From: Caprella mutica
Lineage: Eukaryota; Arthropoda; Malacostraca; Amphipoda; Caprellidae
Reading direction: 5' to 3'
Length of the DNA: 64,000 nucleotides
Assembly (NCBI GenBank): GCA_947561585.1
Contig: CANNZV010001143.1
Span: 62,001-126,000 of the forward strand
Within the stretch, counting starts at the first letter, position 1, and every line of letters starts with the position of its first letter. Of the stretch, positions 19,645 to 30,854 are shown in pieces. The position numbers were made by a program, and so were the translations under genes. A model generated the notes under the pieces. That model had not been told where the DNA came from. It did no database searches and saw only the letters and a list, made by a program, of their open reading frames with translations.

Positions 19645-20844
19645 AGCTACGGTTGTGAAACTTTGTCCACATGTAAAAAATGAATTCTAATATTTTTTGT
19701 GTCATGACATTTTTTCGATTCGACCCATAGAAAACGAGTTATTCGAATTTCGAACAAATTTCGAACAGTGTGTAAATTAATGAATGGATACTACAATTTT
19801 GTAGCTATGACATTATGGTTTTTTGAATTCGAATCTCCACAAGATTCTCTACAAACTGTGGAAGCGTTTTTTTGAATTGGTTTTCGAATTATTGAAATTT
19901 TTAGTGAAACGAAAAAAATTGAAAAAATATAAATTTCAAAATTCAATATTTTGAAAAATAATTCGAAAATTAAATAAAACTCTTCCAGAGCTTGTAGAAA
20001 ATTCCGGGGAGAATTGAATGCAAAAAACTGCAAAGCCGTAACTTCTACCAAAAAAAAGCCTTGGGCTTTTGAATTACATGATTTGTAGATATCTGAAGTA
20101 ACGAGTAATCTCCCATTCAAAATTTGATAATCTGGAACGCAGCATACTACTCTTGCAAAGGTCTGCGGGTAACTGAGGAATATTTCTTTGCAAACCTTAG
20201 TGGGCGTGTTATTAGTGGTAGATTAGATACCAGATATAGCGAGATAATAATTTAGTACGAATTATAATTGGCTGAGAGATGATTTTTAGAGTACATATTG
20301 ACTCCCTACCCCCCCCCGGCTCTCTTTTCCCTTTCTCCCTCTCCCCAAGGGGGTTAGAGTTACACGATACCTCTGGTATTTTGCACACACTATAAGAAGG
20401 TTATAGAGCAACTATTTACACAATAAAAAAAGAATGATAAAATTTTGATATTTCTTCGGGGATGGTTCCCCTTAAACGGACAGTACATGTACCGTAAAAA
20501 TGGTCGCTATACTGATTAATGGACGCTATGTGGCCTGAGATTTAGAATTCCAAAGTTTTCTTTAAAAGCATTTCAACAAAAGGCTAATGAAGGTAAACAA
20601 TCTCAGTTTATTATTAAATTTTAATTTTTAGAGAAATCATATAAAATTTATATTTTTCACTTGTATATACATGTACAAAATAATAATTTAGGTATAACTG
20701 CAATTTTCTTAAAGTACAATAGAATATGATAACAATATTACTTGTTAACTTCATTTACATACAAATGTATCTATGTATATACAAACTAATATTCATAACA
20801 TAGTTTATAATCTTTAATTCAATTGAACACAATATATAAATACA
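19645..20844. other. AT-rich sequence with TTCGAA motifs and a poly-C run
   Basis: 19730-19990 is rich in TTCGAA/GAATTTCGAA words, like 1500-2000. A run of ten C lies near 20311-20320, followed by a pyrimidine-rich TCTCTTTTCCCTTTCTCCC tract. A minus-strand open run (20120-19791) shows no splice-supported coding signal. Confidence 0.35.
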
Positions 20845-20995
20845 TCATTTAATTTTCTGATTCTTATTTTTGCGTTTGGGCAACAATGAATCCAAAATAG
20901 AATAAAAGATATCATTTGTTACGTCTTCTTCGGCAGCACAGAATTTCTGCATGAGTTTATTTGCCAGATCTAACAATTCAGATAAATAGTTAAAC
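20845..20995 (-). CDS. Candidate terminal exon, unknown protein
   Basis: A 50-codon minus-strand frame after an AAG acceptor-like site at 20997/20996 reads FNYLSELLDLANKLMQKF, CAAEEDVTNDIFYSILDSLL, PKRKNKNQKIK and then TGA. The amphipathic helices and basic tail look like a real protein C-terminus. Upstream the frame is closed within six codons, so an intron or a break must precede it. The acceptor lacks a good pyrimidine tract. No family identified. Confidence 0.4.
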
Positions 20996-21308
20996 CTTGT
21001 TTTGTTATTTCAATAGAATTTTTCTAATCAAAGAAAATGTGTAGGAAAAGGGTAACTAAATGAAATTGCTGATAATCTGAAAAAAACAATATAGTAATTG
21101 ATAATTGTAAATTGTATACCTCTGAATATAATAAATATATGAATAGATACTTCGTAAAATAATAAAGAATTTAATAAACCGTTTAATTCAAAGAGGCCGT
21201 TCTACGTATAGGGGCTCCGTGTCTCACAAAACGGATAATTTTTTTCTTTTGTAGAGGGTATTCGTTATGGAATCTTTACCAGTTCCTGGTATAGGAGGAA
21301 AACAGTGT
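20996..21308. other. AT-rich sequence, no gene seen
   Basis: No feature recognised between the terminal-exon candidate and the minisatellite. Confidence 0.35.
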
Positions 21309-21487
21309 GTGGTTCACGCTATTCTCTTGTTTGAGGTTCACGCTGTTCTCTTGTGTGAGGTTCACGCTATTCTCTTGTGTGAGGTTCACGCTACTCTCTA
21401 TAGTGTGAGGTTCACGCTACTCTCTATAGTGTGAGGTTCACGCTATTCTCTCTTGTGTGAGGTTCACGCTACTCTCTAGTGTGTTTT
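21309..21487. repeat. 21-24-bp minisatellite (GTGAGGTTCACGCTATTCTC)
   Basis: Seven to eight copies of TGTGAGGTTCACGCTA followed by TTCTCTTG or CTCTCTATAG. Length varies through TCTC and TATAG insertions. GTGAGGTTCAC contains a short inverted repeat (GTGA/TCAC). Confidence 0.85.
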
Positions 21488-21489
21488 TC

Positions 21490-22385
21490 TTGCTAGTTCA
21501 TAAAATAAAGATGCTTCTTATAGTTATTGAACAATTATTGAAGTGAATAGGTATGATAAAATGACCAATTGTAGCTTATATTATTAAGAAAAGACCTTAT
21601 CATAATATAGGTAATCATGTCTTATGGAAACATAGCAACCATACAGCATACTCTATTAACTGCCAGATTGATATAAACGGTCAGAATTGAATTGAAGATG
21701 TTTGCATGATTGGGTATACATACATATATATACTATGTGTATTGTGTATATTATATATACTGAACGATTGACTGTATAGAATTTCACTTCAATTTATTCG
21801 GCTTCGGCAATAGTTTCCATTGAAGATATATCGTCAGTTTAAATGCATTTCGTATCTAGAAATATATAGGAGTCTTTCTTTCATTGGACATTTGAAGAAG
21901 TTGATGGTAAGAGAGAATCTGAGCCTTTCCTTGCTGAGATTTATGTGGCTGAGAGGAAATAAATGGAATAAGGCTCTGCCATATATTGCTAATGAGTTCC
22001 GAAGATGTCTTATTGCTTTCTTTTCTATCTACTCTTTCACCATCCTCTGTTTGTAGTACTGGAACACTCTTTTGGATGTTATCCAGATTATTTCTTATCA
22101 TTTTTTGTTTATTTTAAGAACATATTTTTCCAATGAAAACAAGACGAAAACAATCTTTCCAGAAGGCAGAGGCGAATTTGTTTTATGAACTACGAGGGAA
22201 TGGTTGAGTTCCACTAAAAATCATATTCAAAATAATTACAATTTATCCTGTTATGATTGAATTTTGTTCCAATTTTACATCCAAATTTGTTTACTAAATG
22301 TCCATATTTACCTTCCAATGTCATAGTTTAAAATGTATTAACCTGAGAATATATAATACACTTTGAAATGGAGGGGTAGACCCAA
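21490..22385. other. AT-rich sequence with one possible 37-bp exon
   Basis: At 21870-21906 (+) an AG acceptor (ATATATAG) is followed by an open ESFFHWTFEEVD and a donor GATG|GTAAGAG. This is a weak exon candidate in phase 1 out. It does not join in frame to the exon at 24498. Nothing else is recognised. Confidence 0.25.
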
Positions 22386-22690
22386 CCCTCTAAAACCTCT
22401 CCTTCGCGGCTGAGAAGATGCTGAAGGCATTCCCTCTCTGGATTGCAAAAGCCATTAGCTGTTGGAAACAAGCAGACTGCCTTGGATCGTTCGTTGTCTC
22501 AACAAGGCGTCTACCACCAATGGATTTGATGATTGAGGAGGTCGTACTACCGTACGCTCCTGTGGTCTTTAATGCAATTGTCTTAAATATGAAAGCATCA
22601 TCAAGGGCGGAGTATTTCAGACGTTTACGGATCTCATAAGCCCCTGCAGATGATCCGACATCAACCACATTACATTTTCTGAACACTTAC
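22386..22690 (-). pseudogene. Retroelement-derived coding fragment (family H)
   Basis: A 98-codon minus-strand frame contains KYSALDDAFIFKTIALKTTG, then IIKSIGGRRLVETT and FAIQRGNAFSIFSA. From memory, the pattern (K-x-x-AL-D-x-F-F...A-x-x-T-x-G...GRRL...RGNA) resembles a segment found after the polymerase in some invertebrate retroelements, but I cannot name the clade. At DNA level it aligns with 45060-45310 (CTTGTTGAGACAAC, CAGAGAGGGAATGC). Both flanks are unrelated AT-rich sequence, so it is a fragment. Confidence 0.5.
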
Positions 22691-22807
22691 ATTATAGCAT
22701 TTATTTATTTGCAATTTTAATTTTCACCAAATAAAAAATAAATAACACGTATTTGGTAATCATTTAGAGAAGTCTTATGTAAGCAGTCATTTCTCTCATC
22801 CATAACA

Positions 22808-23232
22808 TTCATTTTCCCCATTCACAGCATTTGTTTCCCACATTCACAGCATTCATTTCCCCCATTCACAGCATTTGTTTCCCACATTCACAGCATTCAT
22901 TTCCCCCATTCACAGCATTCATTTCCCCCATTCACAGCATTCATTTTCCTCATTCACAGCATTCGTTTCCCATATTCACAGCATTTGTTTCCCACATTCA
23001 CAGCATTTGTTTCCCATATTCACAGCATTTGTTTCCCACATTCACAGCATTTGTTTCCCAAATTCACAGCATTTGTTTCCCATATTCACAGCATTCATTT
23101 CCCCCATTCACAACATTCATTTCCCCATTCACAGCATTCATTTCTCCCATTCACAGAATTCATTTCTCCCATTCACAGCATTCATTTCTCCCATTCAAAG
23201 CATTCATTTTCCCCATTCACAGCATTCATTTC
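22808..23232. repeat. 22-bp minisatellite (CATTCACAGCATTCATTTCC)
   Basis: About 19 copies of CCCATTCACAGCATTCATTTCC or the CATTTGTTTCCCACATT variant. The two variants are arranged in blocks rather than alternating strictly. Because 22 is not a multiple of 3, all three plus frames read through the unit in turn and stay open for 83-136 codons. This is an artefact of a stop-free unit. Confidence 0.92.
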
Positions 23233-23391
23233 TTAATTTGAGTAGCTTATTTCTACTCCAGAGTTAACTACTCACTACAAGAGAGTGACAGATAAAAGTC
23301 AAATGGAGCTGTGACAATAAAGGCAATGTTCTGTTAGCTTACTGGCCCTCACACCACAATGCCTTGGTGCAGCATGACCTTGACATGTGAA

Positions 23392-24277
23392 GGAATGTGA
23401 GGGAGTGGTGAGGGAATGGTGAGGGAATAGTGAGGGAATAGTGAGGGAATGGTGAGGGAATGGTGAAGGAATGGTGAGGGAATAGTGAGGGAATGGTGAG
23501 GGAATGGTGAGGGAATGGTGAGGGAATGGAGAAGGAATAGTGAGGGAATAATGAACGAATAGTTAGGGAATAGTGAAGGAATAGTGAAGGAATAGTGAGA
23601 GAATAGTGAAGGAATAGTGAGAGAATAGTGAGGGAATAGTGAGAGAATAGTGAAGGAATAGTGAGGGAATAGTGAAGGAATAGTGAGGGAATAGTGAGAG
23701 AATAGTGAGGGAATAGTGAGAGAATAATGAGGGAATAGTGAGGGAATAGTGAGGGAATAGTGAAGGAATTGTGAGGGAATAGTGAGAGAATAGTGAGGGA
23801 ATAGTGAGGGAATAGTGAAGGAATAGTGAAGGAATAGTGAGGGAATATGCCCTAAAACTGATTCTCAGCTTTCCGGGCCTTGAATACTTTAGTCACTCAT
23901 TATGATTGAAATTTTTTTTTATGTTTTAATTTGTATTTTAATGTGTTCTTGAGTAATTGTTTCATTGTTGAAAAAATAAAGAATAATGAGGGAGTAATGA
24001 TGGAATATTGAAGGAATAGTGAGGGAATATTGAAGGAAGGGTAAGGGAATGTGAGGGAATAATGAGAGAGTAGTAAGGGAATAGTGAAGGAATGTGAGGG
24101 AATAGTGATGGAATAGTGAGGGAATAGTGAGGGAATAGTGAGGGAATAATGAGGGATTAATGAGTGAATAATGAGAGAATAATGAGGGAATGTGAGGGAA
24201 TAGTGAGAGAATAGTGAGGGAATAGTGAAGGAATAGTGAGGGAATAGTGAAGGAATAGTGAGGGAATAGTGAGGAAT
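23392..24277. repeat. 11-bp minisatellite (GGAATAGTGAG), two blocks
   Basis: About 42 copies at 23392-23848 and about 27 at 23985-24277, with AAGG/GAGG/GAGA variants. A 136-bp non-repetitive segment (CTCAGCTTTCCGGGCC, poly-T, ends AAAATAAAGAATAA) splits them. GGAATGGTGAG predominates at the 5' edge. Confidence 0.92.
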
Positions 24278-24497
24278 GATCTTTTAAAATGTGTATATTG
24301 GCTCATTATTGAAGAACATAGAATAATATACCCAAAATTATCCGAAACATTTTGTTTTATATCGAAAATCTTTTTTTTAAATATAATTACAATTAGATTA
24401 TCTGCATTACCATCATGTTAATGCATGTGTCATTGCAACCAATTTATCTGTGTTTCAATTTGCCACTGGGTTTATGTTATATTTTCCCCATGTTCAG

Positions 24498-24683
24498 GTC
24501 ACATCCCTAGGAAGGCATGGCGGAGTCACAGTCACATCTCAATGGCTTGACTTGATGTCCTTCGTGGAATTTAATTTGAATCGCGATTGCACTCTACGAC
24601 AATACAAGTTTGTGTCGGAGAGAGAAAGAGATTTAATTTATGGGTGGTTTCTATGGTCCAAACTTTTATTCTTAAATAAATGA
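24498..24683 (+). CDS. Candidate terminal exon, unknown protein
   Basis: A strong acceptor (TATTTTCCCCATGTTCAG) at 24497/24498 is followed in phase 0 by 61 open codons: GRHGGVTVTSQWLDLMSFVE, FNLNRDCTLRQYKFVSERER, then DLIYGWFLWSKLLFLNK and TGA. Codon composition is less AT-biased than flanks over the first 45 codons. An AATAAA overlaps the stop. The 22-bp and 11-bp minisatellites would lie in the preceding intron. No upstream exon in the right phase is found and no family is recognised. Confidence 0.4.
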   Translation, partial: VTSLGRHGGVTVTSQWLDLMSFVEFNLNRDCTLRQYKFVSERERDLIYGWFLWSKLLFLNK

Positions 24684-24890
24684 AATGATACTTTAAGTTA
24701 TTTTAGTTCATTTCTTATAAGTATAAACGGACTATAATATATATTGTTTTTTATGTTTCAGTGAAAATATTATTTACTAATGATAAACTATCGTCAATAA
24801 CAGTTCCTGCAGTTAATTAATACTCTTTCATTTCTTTCTCCTTTTTTACATTTCCTGCTCCACGAGGAAGACTAAAGCAAATTCCTCAAC

Positions 24891-25091
24891 TCAGTTCCAT
24901 CTCTGGAAACAGTGACGTGAATGTCCCCAAAACAATTGCACCAACTCCCTAGAGTTTGGGCAAATCGCGGAGATATTGACAGAAGATTTGCCCCACCAAA
25001 CTATTGCTACCCTCAGCAGTTGATTGTTATTCCTCAACTTCTGCAGATCTGTGATCGCACAAAGAACTTCAGAGAGGGTTACTTCTCTTAA
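24891..25091 (-). CDS. Candidate exon with leucine-rich-repeat-like pattern
   Basis: A minus-strand run of 66 codons without ATG, closed upstream by TAA and downstream by TGA. It reads LREVTLSEVLCAITDLQKLR, NNNQLLRVAIVWWGKSSVNI and ICPNSRELVQLFWGHSRHCF. The L-x-x-L spacing and C-P-N-S-R-E-L-V-Q-L resemble leucine-rich repeats of F-box-type proteins. The region is clearly less AT-rich than its surroundings. An AAG|GA acceptor is possible at 25095 but weak. It may be an exon or a gene relic. Confidence 0.35.
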   Translation of the reverse strand, partial: LREVTLSEVLCAITDLQKLRNNNQLLRVAIVWWGKSSVNISAICPNSRELVQLFWGHSRHCFQRWN

Positions 25092-25094
25092 TCC

Positions 25095-26172
25095 TTATAT
25101 TTGAAGATGTCTTTACTTGTCTTAGACAAAGCGTAGTAAATGGTATATATATTTCTGAACCATTTAGTATATAAGCCAGATGATATTTATGGAAAAAAAT
25201 AACTGAGACGATAACATCAACATAACAATGAAAATAATACTATCCCCACCAACCTCTGGATCAAAAGTTCAGTCACTAAACTAGCGACTGGTTCGCCCGA
25301 ACCAGCCCTCACTGAAACTCGAGTAAAATCTTAGCGAATCTACTTTTCTATTTTAATTCTTATAAAAACCTTCACTTAATGTTTACACATTACTTGGTAA
25401 ACAATAATCATATTTCTAAAAGTATAATGGCAAGAAAAGATAAGAATGAAACGTTACACACCGCACAATCAGTGGGTATTTATGTTATACAGTATGGACG
25501 GGGTGACACTCCTAGCGAGGAGTGTCAGTCTGTGCAGCCGTGGAAATATGTGTTCACATACATTTATTATATCTTCTCAAGCAGAGTGTATTTGAAATCA
25601 AATTATCGAATGTAAAGAAAATTTAACAAAAATGCTTAATTAATTTTTTTACAGGAAAATAAAAATAATTTTATTTAATAAATCGAGTTCAATTACTGCA
25701 GCAGACAACCGTGAGATTAGTACATCATTGGCTAATAACCTTGAAATGCTCCTGTATGCATTTGAATAAATGCTCATTATATGGGCATTTTACCATTTAT
25801 CACATTTTTGTCTGATCATATATAATTTGTAAAAATTAGAAGTCTTGAAAATACAGTTTCCAAATTAGTTTAGAATTAAAGTTATTAGATATTGTATATG
25901 AGAGTTGGTATACACGAACCATCCCTTGGTTAGTAGGGTTAATCTTCATATGTAATGTGAGAAATACATTTATATGTAATTCTATTTTTCAGCACCTCTT
26001 TCTAAGATAAAAGAAAAATTAAGCACATATCTTCATATATTAATTATGTACGCATGTGTATTGAGCGATGTTATTCCTATTCGAATACAGGGTAATTTGA
26101 GATAAAATATAAATGTCCTTAAGTTATATTTTATCGTATACGCTATCACAGACTAGTATCGTCTATTGATGT
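25095..26172. other. AT-rich sequence with two perfect hairpins
   Basis: CTGGTTCG-CC-CGAACCAG at 25288-25305 and TGACACTCCT-AGCG-AGGAGTGTCA at 25504-25527 are perfect stems of 8 and 10 bp. No gene is recognised. A 78-codon plus-strand frame (25379-25615) covers the second hairpin and has no splice or family support. Confidence 0.5.
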
Positions 26173-26499
26173 TTAATCATCAGATTCATCTGTACATAAA
26201 TGAAGCAAGGTATGACTCCTTTTTGATATTGCGTCAGAGGATATTCCTCTATCTATTGCTAGAGATCTAGGAACACTCCTATACACAGTGACTAGAAGGA
26301 TACTCTCTTGCTGTGATGGCACTAGAATGGATAGCACTGCATTTGATGCTTTGTCAGAACTCAATTGGAGAGAGAAAGAACGGGACAGAGAGGTTGATGG
26401 ATGTTCACTGATTGTAGGGTTATCTCTGTACACCATCTCGTCTTCCCTTACATTCGAAGTTGTTAGGGAAACTATTCGATTACATTCGAAAAGTAACAT
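26173..26499 (-). CDS. Hypothetical serine-rich ORF
   Basis: A 108-codon minus-strand frame from ATG 26499 to TAA at 26173. It is serine-rich (TISEHPSTSLSRSFSLQLSS) and ends LLHLCTDESDD. Composition is unlike the AT-rich background and suggests true coding. The start overlaps the end of the frame at 26502-26630 in another register. The two may be one gene broken by a frameshift or joined by splicing I cannot resolve. No domain is recognised. Confidence 0.4.
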   Translation of the reverse strand: MLLFECNRIVSLTTSNVREDEMVYRDNPTISEHPSTSLSRSFSLQLSSDKASNAVLSILVPSQQESILLVTVYRSVPRSLAIDRGISSDAISKRSHTLLHLCTDESDD

Positions 26500-26501
26500 A
26501 C

Positions 26502-26630
26502 TGTTATCATGATATTGCCATGGCTACTATTAATCCCAGAAAGATTATATAGTTCGATAGTGGTTGATTTTGACATCAATTGGTGATCAATTAGTTCTCG
26601 TATTTGTGTGGCGGAGTGAATAACACCCAT
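26502..26630 (-). CDS. Candidate exon with GTATGT donor
   Basis: From an ATG at 26630 the minus strand reads MGVIHSATQIRELIDHQLMS, KSTTIELYNLSGINSSHGNI, MIT and then a donor-like ACA|GTATGT at 26502/26501, exactly 43 codons in phase 0. Further upstream (26780-26680) another register is open (SEFPFTLRYRLQGSKRLRSI). Three adjacent coding-like pieces in three registers look like a decayed gene, or one whose introns I cannot place. Confidence 0.3.
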
Positions 26631-26784
26631 AGATCAGAGGAGTAAATGACCTTCTCAATCACTGCTGTTATTCAGTCTCAAGTGTTATTTGCTCTGGATA
26701 TGCTCCTCAATCTTTTAGATCCTTGCAATCTGTATCTCAGAGTGAAAGGAAATTCACTCCGGTCATGATTGTAGATTTTATAAC

Positions 26785-27400
26785 AGAAAACATTTGATAA
26801 AATGAAATATATTCCAGTCTTTTTCATGAAGTAATTTATAATGAACTATATTATGTTAATGAAATATTTGATAACACTTTACGATGCAGAAAATAATACC
26901 AGCCACCAAATAGTGGGAGATATCTTAGCATTCAATATAATTAGTAACTCAGTTGACACATGCAACTATCTCTCTTTTCTGCGAGCCAATAACGCCGTCT
27001 CATAAGTATTCTGTTCAGGATTTAATTTCGTTAGATCTCATTGGCCAGTATTCCAATTTGCCACTCTGGTGTCAATTGCAAAATTCGCACAGAGAATTAG
27101 GAGGGCGATAACTCAGTGGACGTACTACATGCTTTCTCCAGTAATTAAACTGTACGAAAAGGGACTAACATCAAACTGAATGTTGTCTGTGATATAAGCG
27201 TGATATCTAAATGATCGATAGTAAGAAACATAGGGTTTTCGTGATTAAATTAGAGCTGTTGGCTTCAATGGAAGCCGAATCTGAATGTTGGCTTTCTCTA
27301 TCTTAACCTCTGTGTGATTATTATCATTTAGCACAACAGTCAAAGAACATTAAAACCTTTCCAAAGTTGCAGAAGGTTATGCTTTGGTCGGACTTATTTG
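26785..27400. other. Unassigned, less AT-rich sequence
   Basis: 26930-27200 has a more balanced composition but no frame longer than about 30 codons on either strand. It may belong to the same decayed locus as 26173-26780. Confidence 0.3.
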
Positions 27401-27735
27401 TAATTTTGTTATTTACATAACTCAAAAAGTATTCAACCAAATTGCCTGAAATTTGGTGGGACGATTAGTTATTATCCAGGAACCATTTGATTAGATTTCA
27501 GGAGTGATCAGATCAAAGGTCAAGGTCATTTATAACTCACAAATTGTTCAACAAAATTGCCTGGCATTTGGTTGGGCGATTGTTAATTAAATCTGGTCGA
27601 GGGTCAAGGTCAAGGTCATTTATAACTCAAAGACTCAAAAATAATTCAACTAAATTGACTGAAATTTGATTGAATCAATACCTATAAGTTACGAAGAGAT
27701 CAGAATCGATTGAAGCGGTGGTTAAGGTATGCACA
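27400..27735 (+). repeat. Dispersed repeat, about 115-bp monomers (GGTCAAGGTCATTTATAACT)
   Basis: Three diverged monomers in tandem. Each runs from TAACTCAAA..ATTCAAC.AAATTG through CTG.AATTTGGTGGGACGAT to GGTCAAGGTCATTTATAACT. The same monomer occurs at 63722-64000 (two and a half copies, same strand) and inverted at 40436-40640. Confidence 0.75.
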
Positions 27736-28517
27736 CTACTAGTGCTCGTTCTAGTTGCTATATAAATTTAGATTCCTGAATGAAAAAGGGAACTAATTAT
27801 AATGAATAAATTTTGATTTTATTTTCACAATATTTCAAATTTGATTCATGAAGAAAGTTACCAAATATCAATGAGAATAGGAAAGTTGATAAAAACTAAA
27901 GTTTGGAAGTTTCACCGGTCGGTAAATATTGTAATACAGTATGCGAAAAATGATATAAAATATATATTCAATTTATATTCTGAAACATCATGTATATTTA
28001 GCCAATTACCTGGAAACGATATTTCTGAAGGTAAGAGTTAGCTTCAAGTTATACACATTATAATTAATATATGGAATAAAACAAATTTGGGTGTATATTT
28101 TATAATTATTATTTAGTTTTAATTTCGTAAAAATTGACTTAAATAACTTTCTCGTTTTCATAATTTCCATAATAGATTATTATAAAAAAACAGTAATTGA
28201 ATAGCATGTTAAAAATACGTTATGATGCTATAAGCATTTATATACTTTGATTGTTTCATATAATTTAGACCCAAATTGAACACATTGAATATAATAACTT
28301 ATATTAAGACTTCACCTATATTGGCACCTATTTATTCTCTATGTGATAATTTAATTTAATATTTTGTTTAAAAAATACATTATTCTTCCATTAAAAACAA
28401 AATACTTTGAATCAACTCCACAATTTTAGATTTGCTAAGACTCTCCCTATAAATAAATAATGAACAATCAAATTGATCAAAAAATGGGAGTATATAATTT
28501 GTTGTAAATTACTGTTA
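27736..28517. other. AT-rich sequence, no gene seen
   Basis: No gene or repeat before the 32-bp satellite. A 66-codon plus-strand frame (27841-28041) has AT-driven composition and no splice support. Confidence 0.35.
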
Positions 28518-30500
28518 AAAGTATTTACTTATAAGTGAAGTAAGAGTTCAAAGTATTTACTTATAAGTGAAGTAAGAGTTCAAAGTATTTACTTATAAGT
28601 GAAGTAAGAGTTCAAAGTATTTACTTATAAGTGAAGTAAGAGTTCAAAGTATTTACTTATAAGTGAAGTAAGAGTTCAAAGTATTTACTTATAAGTGAAG
28701 TAAGAGTTCAAAGTATTTACTTATAAGTGAAGTAAGAGTTCAAAGTATTTACTTATAAGTGAAGTAAGAGTTCAAAGTATTTACTTATAAGTGAAGTAAG
28801 AGTTCAAAGTATTTACTTATAAGTGAAGTAAGAGTTCAAAGTATTTACTTATAAGTGAAGTAAGAGTTCAAAGTATTTACTTATAAGTGAAGTAAGAGTT
28901 CAAAGTATTTACTTATAAGTGAAGTAAGAGTTCAAAGTATTTACTTATAAGTGAAGTAAGAGTTCAAAGTATTTACTTATAAGTGAAGTAAGAGTTCAAA
29001 GTATTTACTTATAAGTGAAGTAAGAGTTCAAAGTATTTACTTATAAGTGAAGTAAGAGTTCAAAGTATTTACTTATAAGTGAAGTGAGAGTTCAAAGTAT
29101 TTACTTATAAGTGAAGTAAGAGTTCAAAGTATTTACTTATAAGTGAAGTGAGAGTTCAAAGTATTTACTTATAAGTGAAGTAAGAGTTCAAAGTATTTAC
29201 TTATAAGTGAAGTAAGAGTTCAAAGTATTTACTTATAAGTGAAGTGAGAGTTCAAAGTATTTACTTATAAGTGAAGTAAGAGTTCAAAGTATTTACTTAT
29301 AAGTGAAGTAAGAGTTCAAAGTATTTACTTATAAGTGAAGTGAGAGTTCAAAGTATTTACTTATAAGTGAAGTAAGAGTTCAAAGTATTTACTTATAAGT
29401 GAAGTGAGAGTTCAAAGTATTTACTTATAAGTGAAGTAAGAGTTCAAAGTATTTACTTATAAGTGAAGTAAGAGTTCAAAGTATTTACTTATAAGTGAAG
29501 TAAGAGTTCAAAGTATTTACTTATAAGTGAAGTAAGAGTTCAAAGTATTTACTTATAAGTGAAGTAAGAGTTCAAAGTATTTACTTATAAGTGAAGTAAG
29601 AGTTCAAAGTATTTACTTATAAGTGAAGTAAGAGTTCAAAGTATTTACTTATAAGTGAAGTAAGAGTTCAAAGTATTTACTTATAAGTGAAGTAAGAGTT
29701 CAAAGTATTTACTTATAAGTGAAGTAAGAGTTCAAAGTATTTACTTATAAGTGAAGTAAGAGTTCAAAGTATTTACTTATAAGTGAAGTAAGAGTTCAAA
29801 GTATTTACTTATAAGTGAAGTGAGAGTTCAAAGTATTTACTTATAAGTGAAGTAAGAGTTCAAAGTATTTACTTATAAGTGAAGTGAGAGTTCAAAGTAT
29901 TTACTTATAAGTGAAGTAAGAGTTCAAAGTATTTACTTATAAGTGAAGTAAGAGTTCAAAGTATTTACTTATAAGTGAAGTGAGAGTTCAAAGTATTTAC
30001 TTATAAGTGAAGTAAGAGTTCAAAGTATTTACTTATAAGTGAAGTAAGAGTTCAAAGTATTTACTTATAAGTGAAGTGAGAGTTCAAAGTATTTACTTAT
30101 AAGTGAAGTAAGAGTTCAAAGTATTTACTTATAAGTGAAGTGAGAGTTCAAAGTATTTACTTATAAGTGAAGTAAGAGTTCAAAGTATTTACTTATAAGT
30201 GAAGTAAGAGTTCAAAGTATTTACTTATAAGTGAAGTAAGAGTTCAGAGTATTTACTTATAAGTGAAGTGAGAGTTCAAAGTATTTACTTATAAGTGAAG
30301 TAAGAGTTCAAAGTATTTACTTATAAGTGAAGTGAGAGTTCAAAGTATTTACTTATAAGTGAAGTGAGAGTTCAAAGTATTTACTTATAAGTGAAGTGAG
30401 AGTTCAAAGTATTTACTTATAAGTGAAGTAAGAGTTCAAAGTATTTACTTATAAGTGAAGTGAGAGTTCAAAGTATTTACTTATAAGTGAAGTAAGAGTT
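28518..30500. repeat. 32-bp satellite array, 62 near-identical units
   Basis: The unit is AAAGTATTTACTTATAAG followed by TGAAGTAAGAGTTC. Nearly the only variation is one A/G site (GAAGTAAGAG or GAAGTGAGAG), plus one AAAG-to-AGAG change near 30246. Each unit contains the perfect palindrome ACTTATAAGT. The A/G pattern of units 17-29 is repeated exactly in units 40-52, so a block of about 23 units (736 bp) was duplicated inside the array. The first 16 units are all A-type. No open frame spans it. Confidence 0.97.
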
Positions 30501-30737
30501 TTCTCTAACAAATAAGACGAGAAAATGATCTTCTGCCCACAAACTGCGCTAAGAAACACCATTAGTGTTAATAAATGAGTTGACGAGAATGTACAAGAAT
30601 AAGGGAACTAAGAAAGCTGGGTCTGTTCTTAGGGATAAGTAATCACATTTGTTATAATGTGCAATAGAAAGTGTGAAATGAATAACACAAGCAACCATGA
30701 CACATTGTGCCTATATATGGGTACTAGATGGTTAGAT

Positions 30738-30850
30738 GGGCAAGAGATGGCAGACTGAAAAGTAGCCATGAAATTATATGGGGATGATGTGATTTTCCAT
30801 TCTTTTGGAATGTTATATTGAGGGAAGGTTGGTTCAATGTGGCGAATTTA
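30738..30850 (+). repeat. Dispersed repeat, inverted copy at 59563-59680
   Basis: CAAGAGATGGCAGAC, CCATG/CC.AATGTGG and AAGGTTGGTTCAATGTGGCG are shared with the reverse complement of 59563-59680. Element type unknown. Confidence 0.6.
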
Positions 30851-30854
30851 TCCC

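Noticed and set aside
22831..23267. Three overlapping ORFs with FPTFTAF/HSICFP repeats
   Set aside because: A 22-bp stop-free unit opens all three frames, so there is no evidence of a protein.
25379..25615. 78-codon plus-strand ORF
   Set aside because: Its middle is a perfect hairpin and there is no splice, family or codon support.
28518..30500. CRISPR-like regular 32-bp repeats
   Set aside because: Repeats are contiguous with no unique spacers, there are no cas genes, and the context is eukaryotic. It is a satellite.
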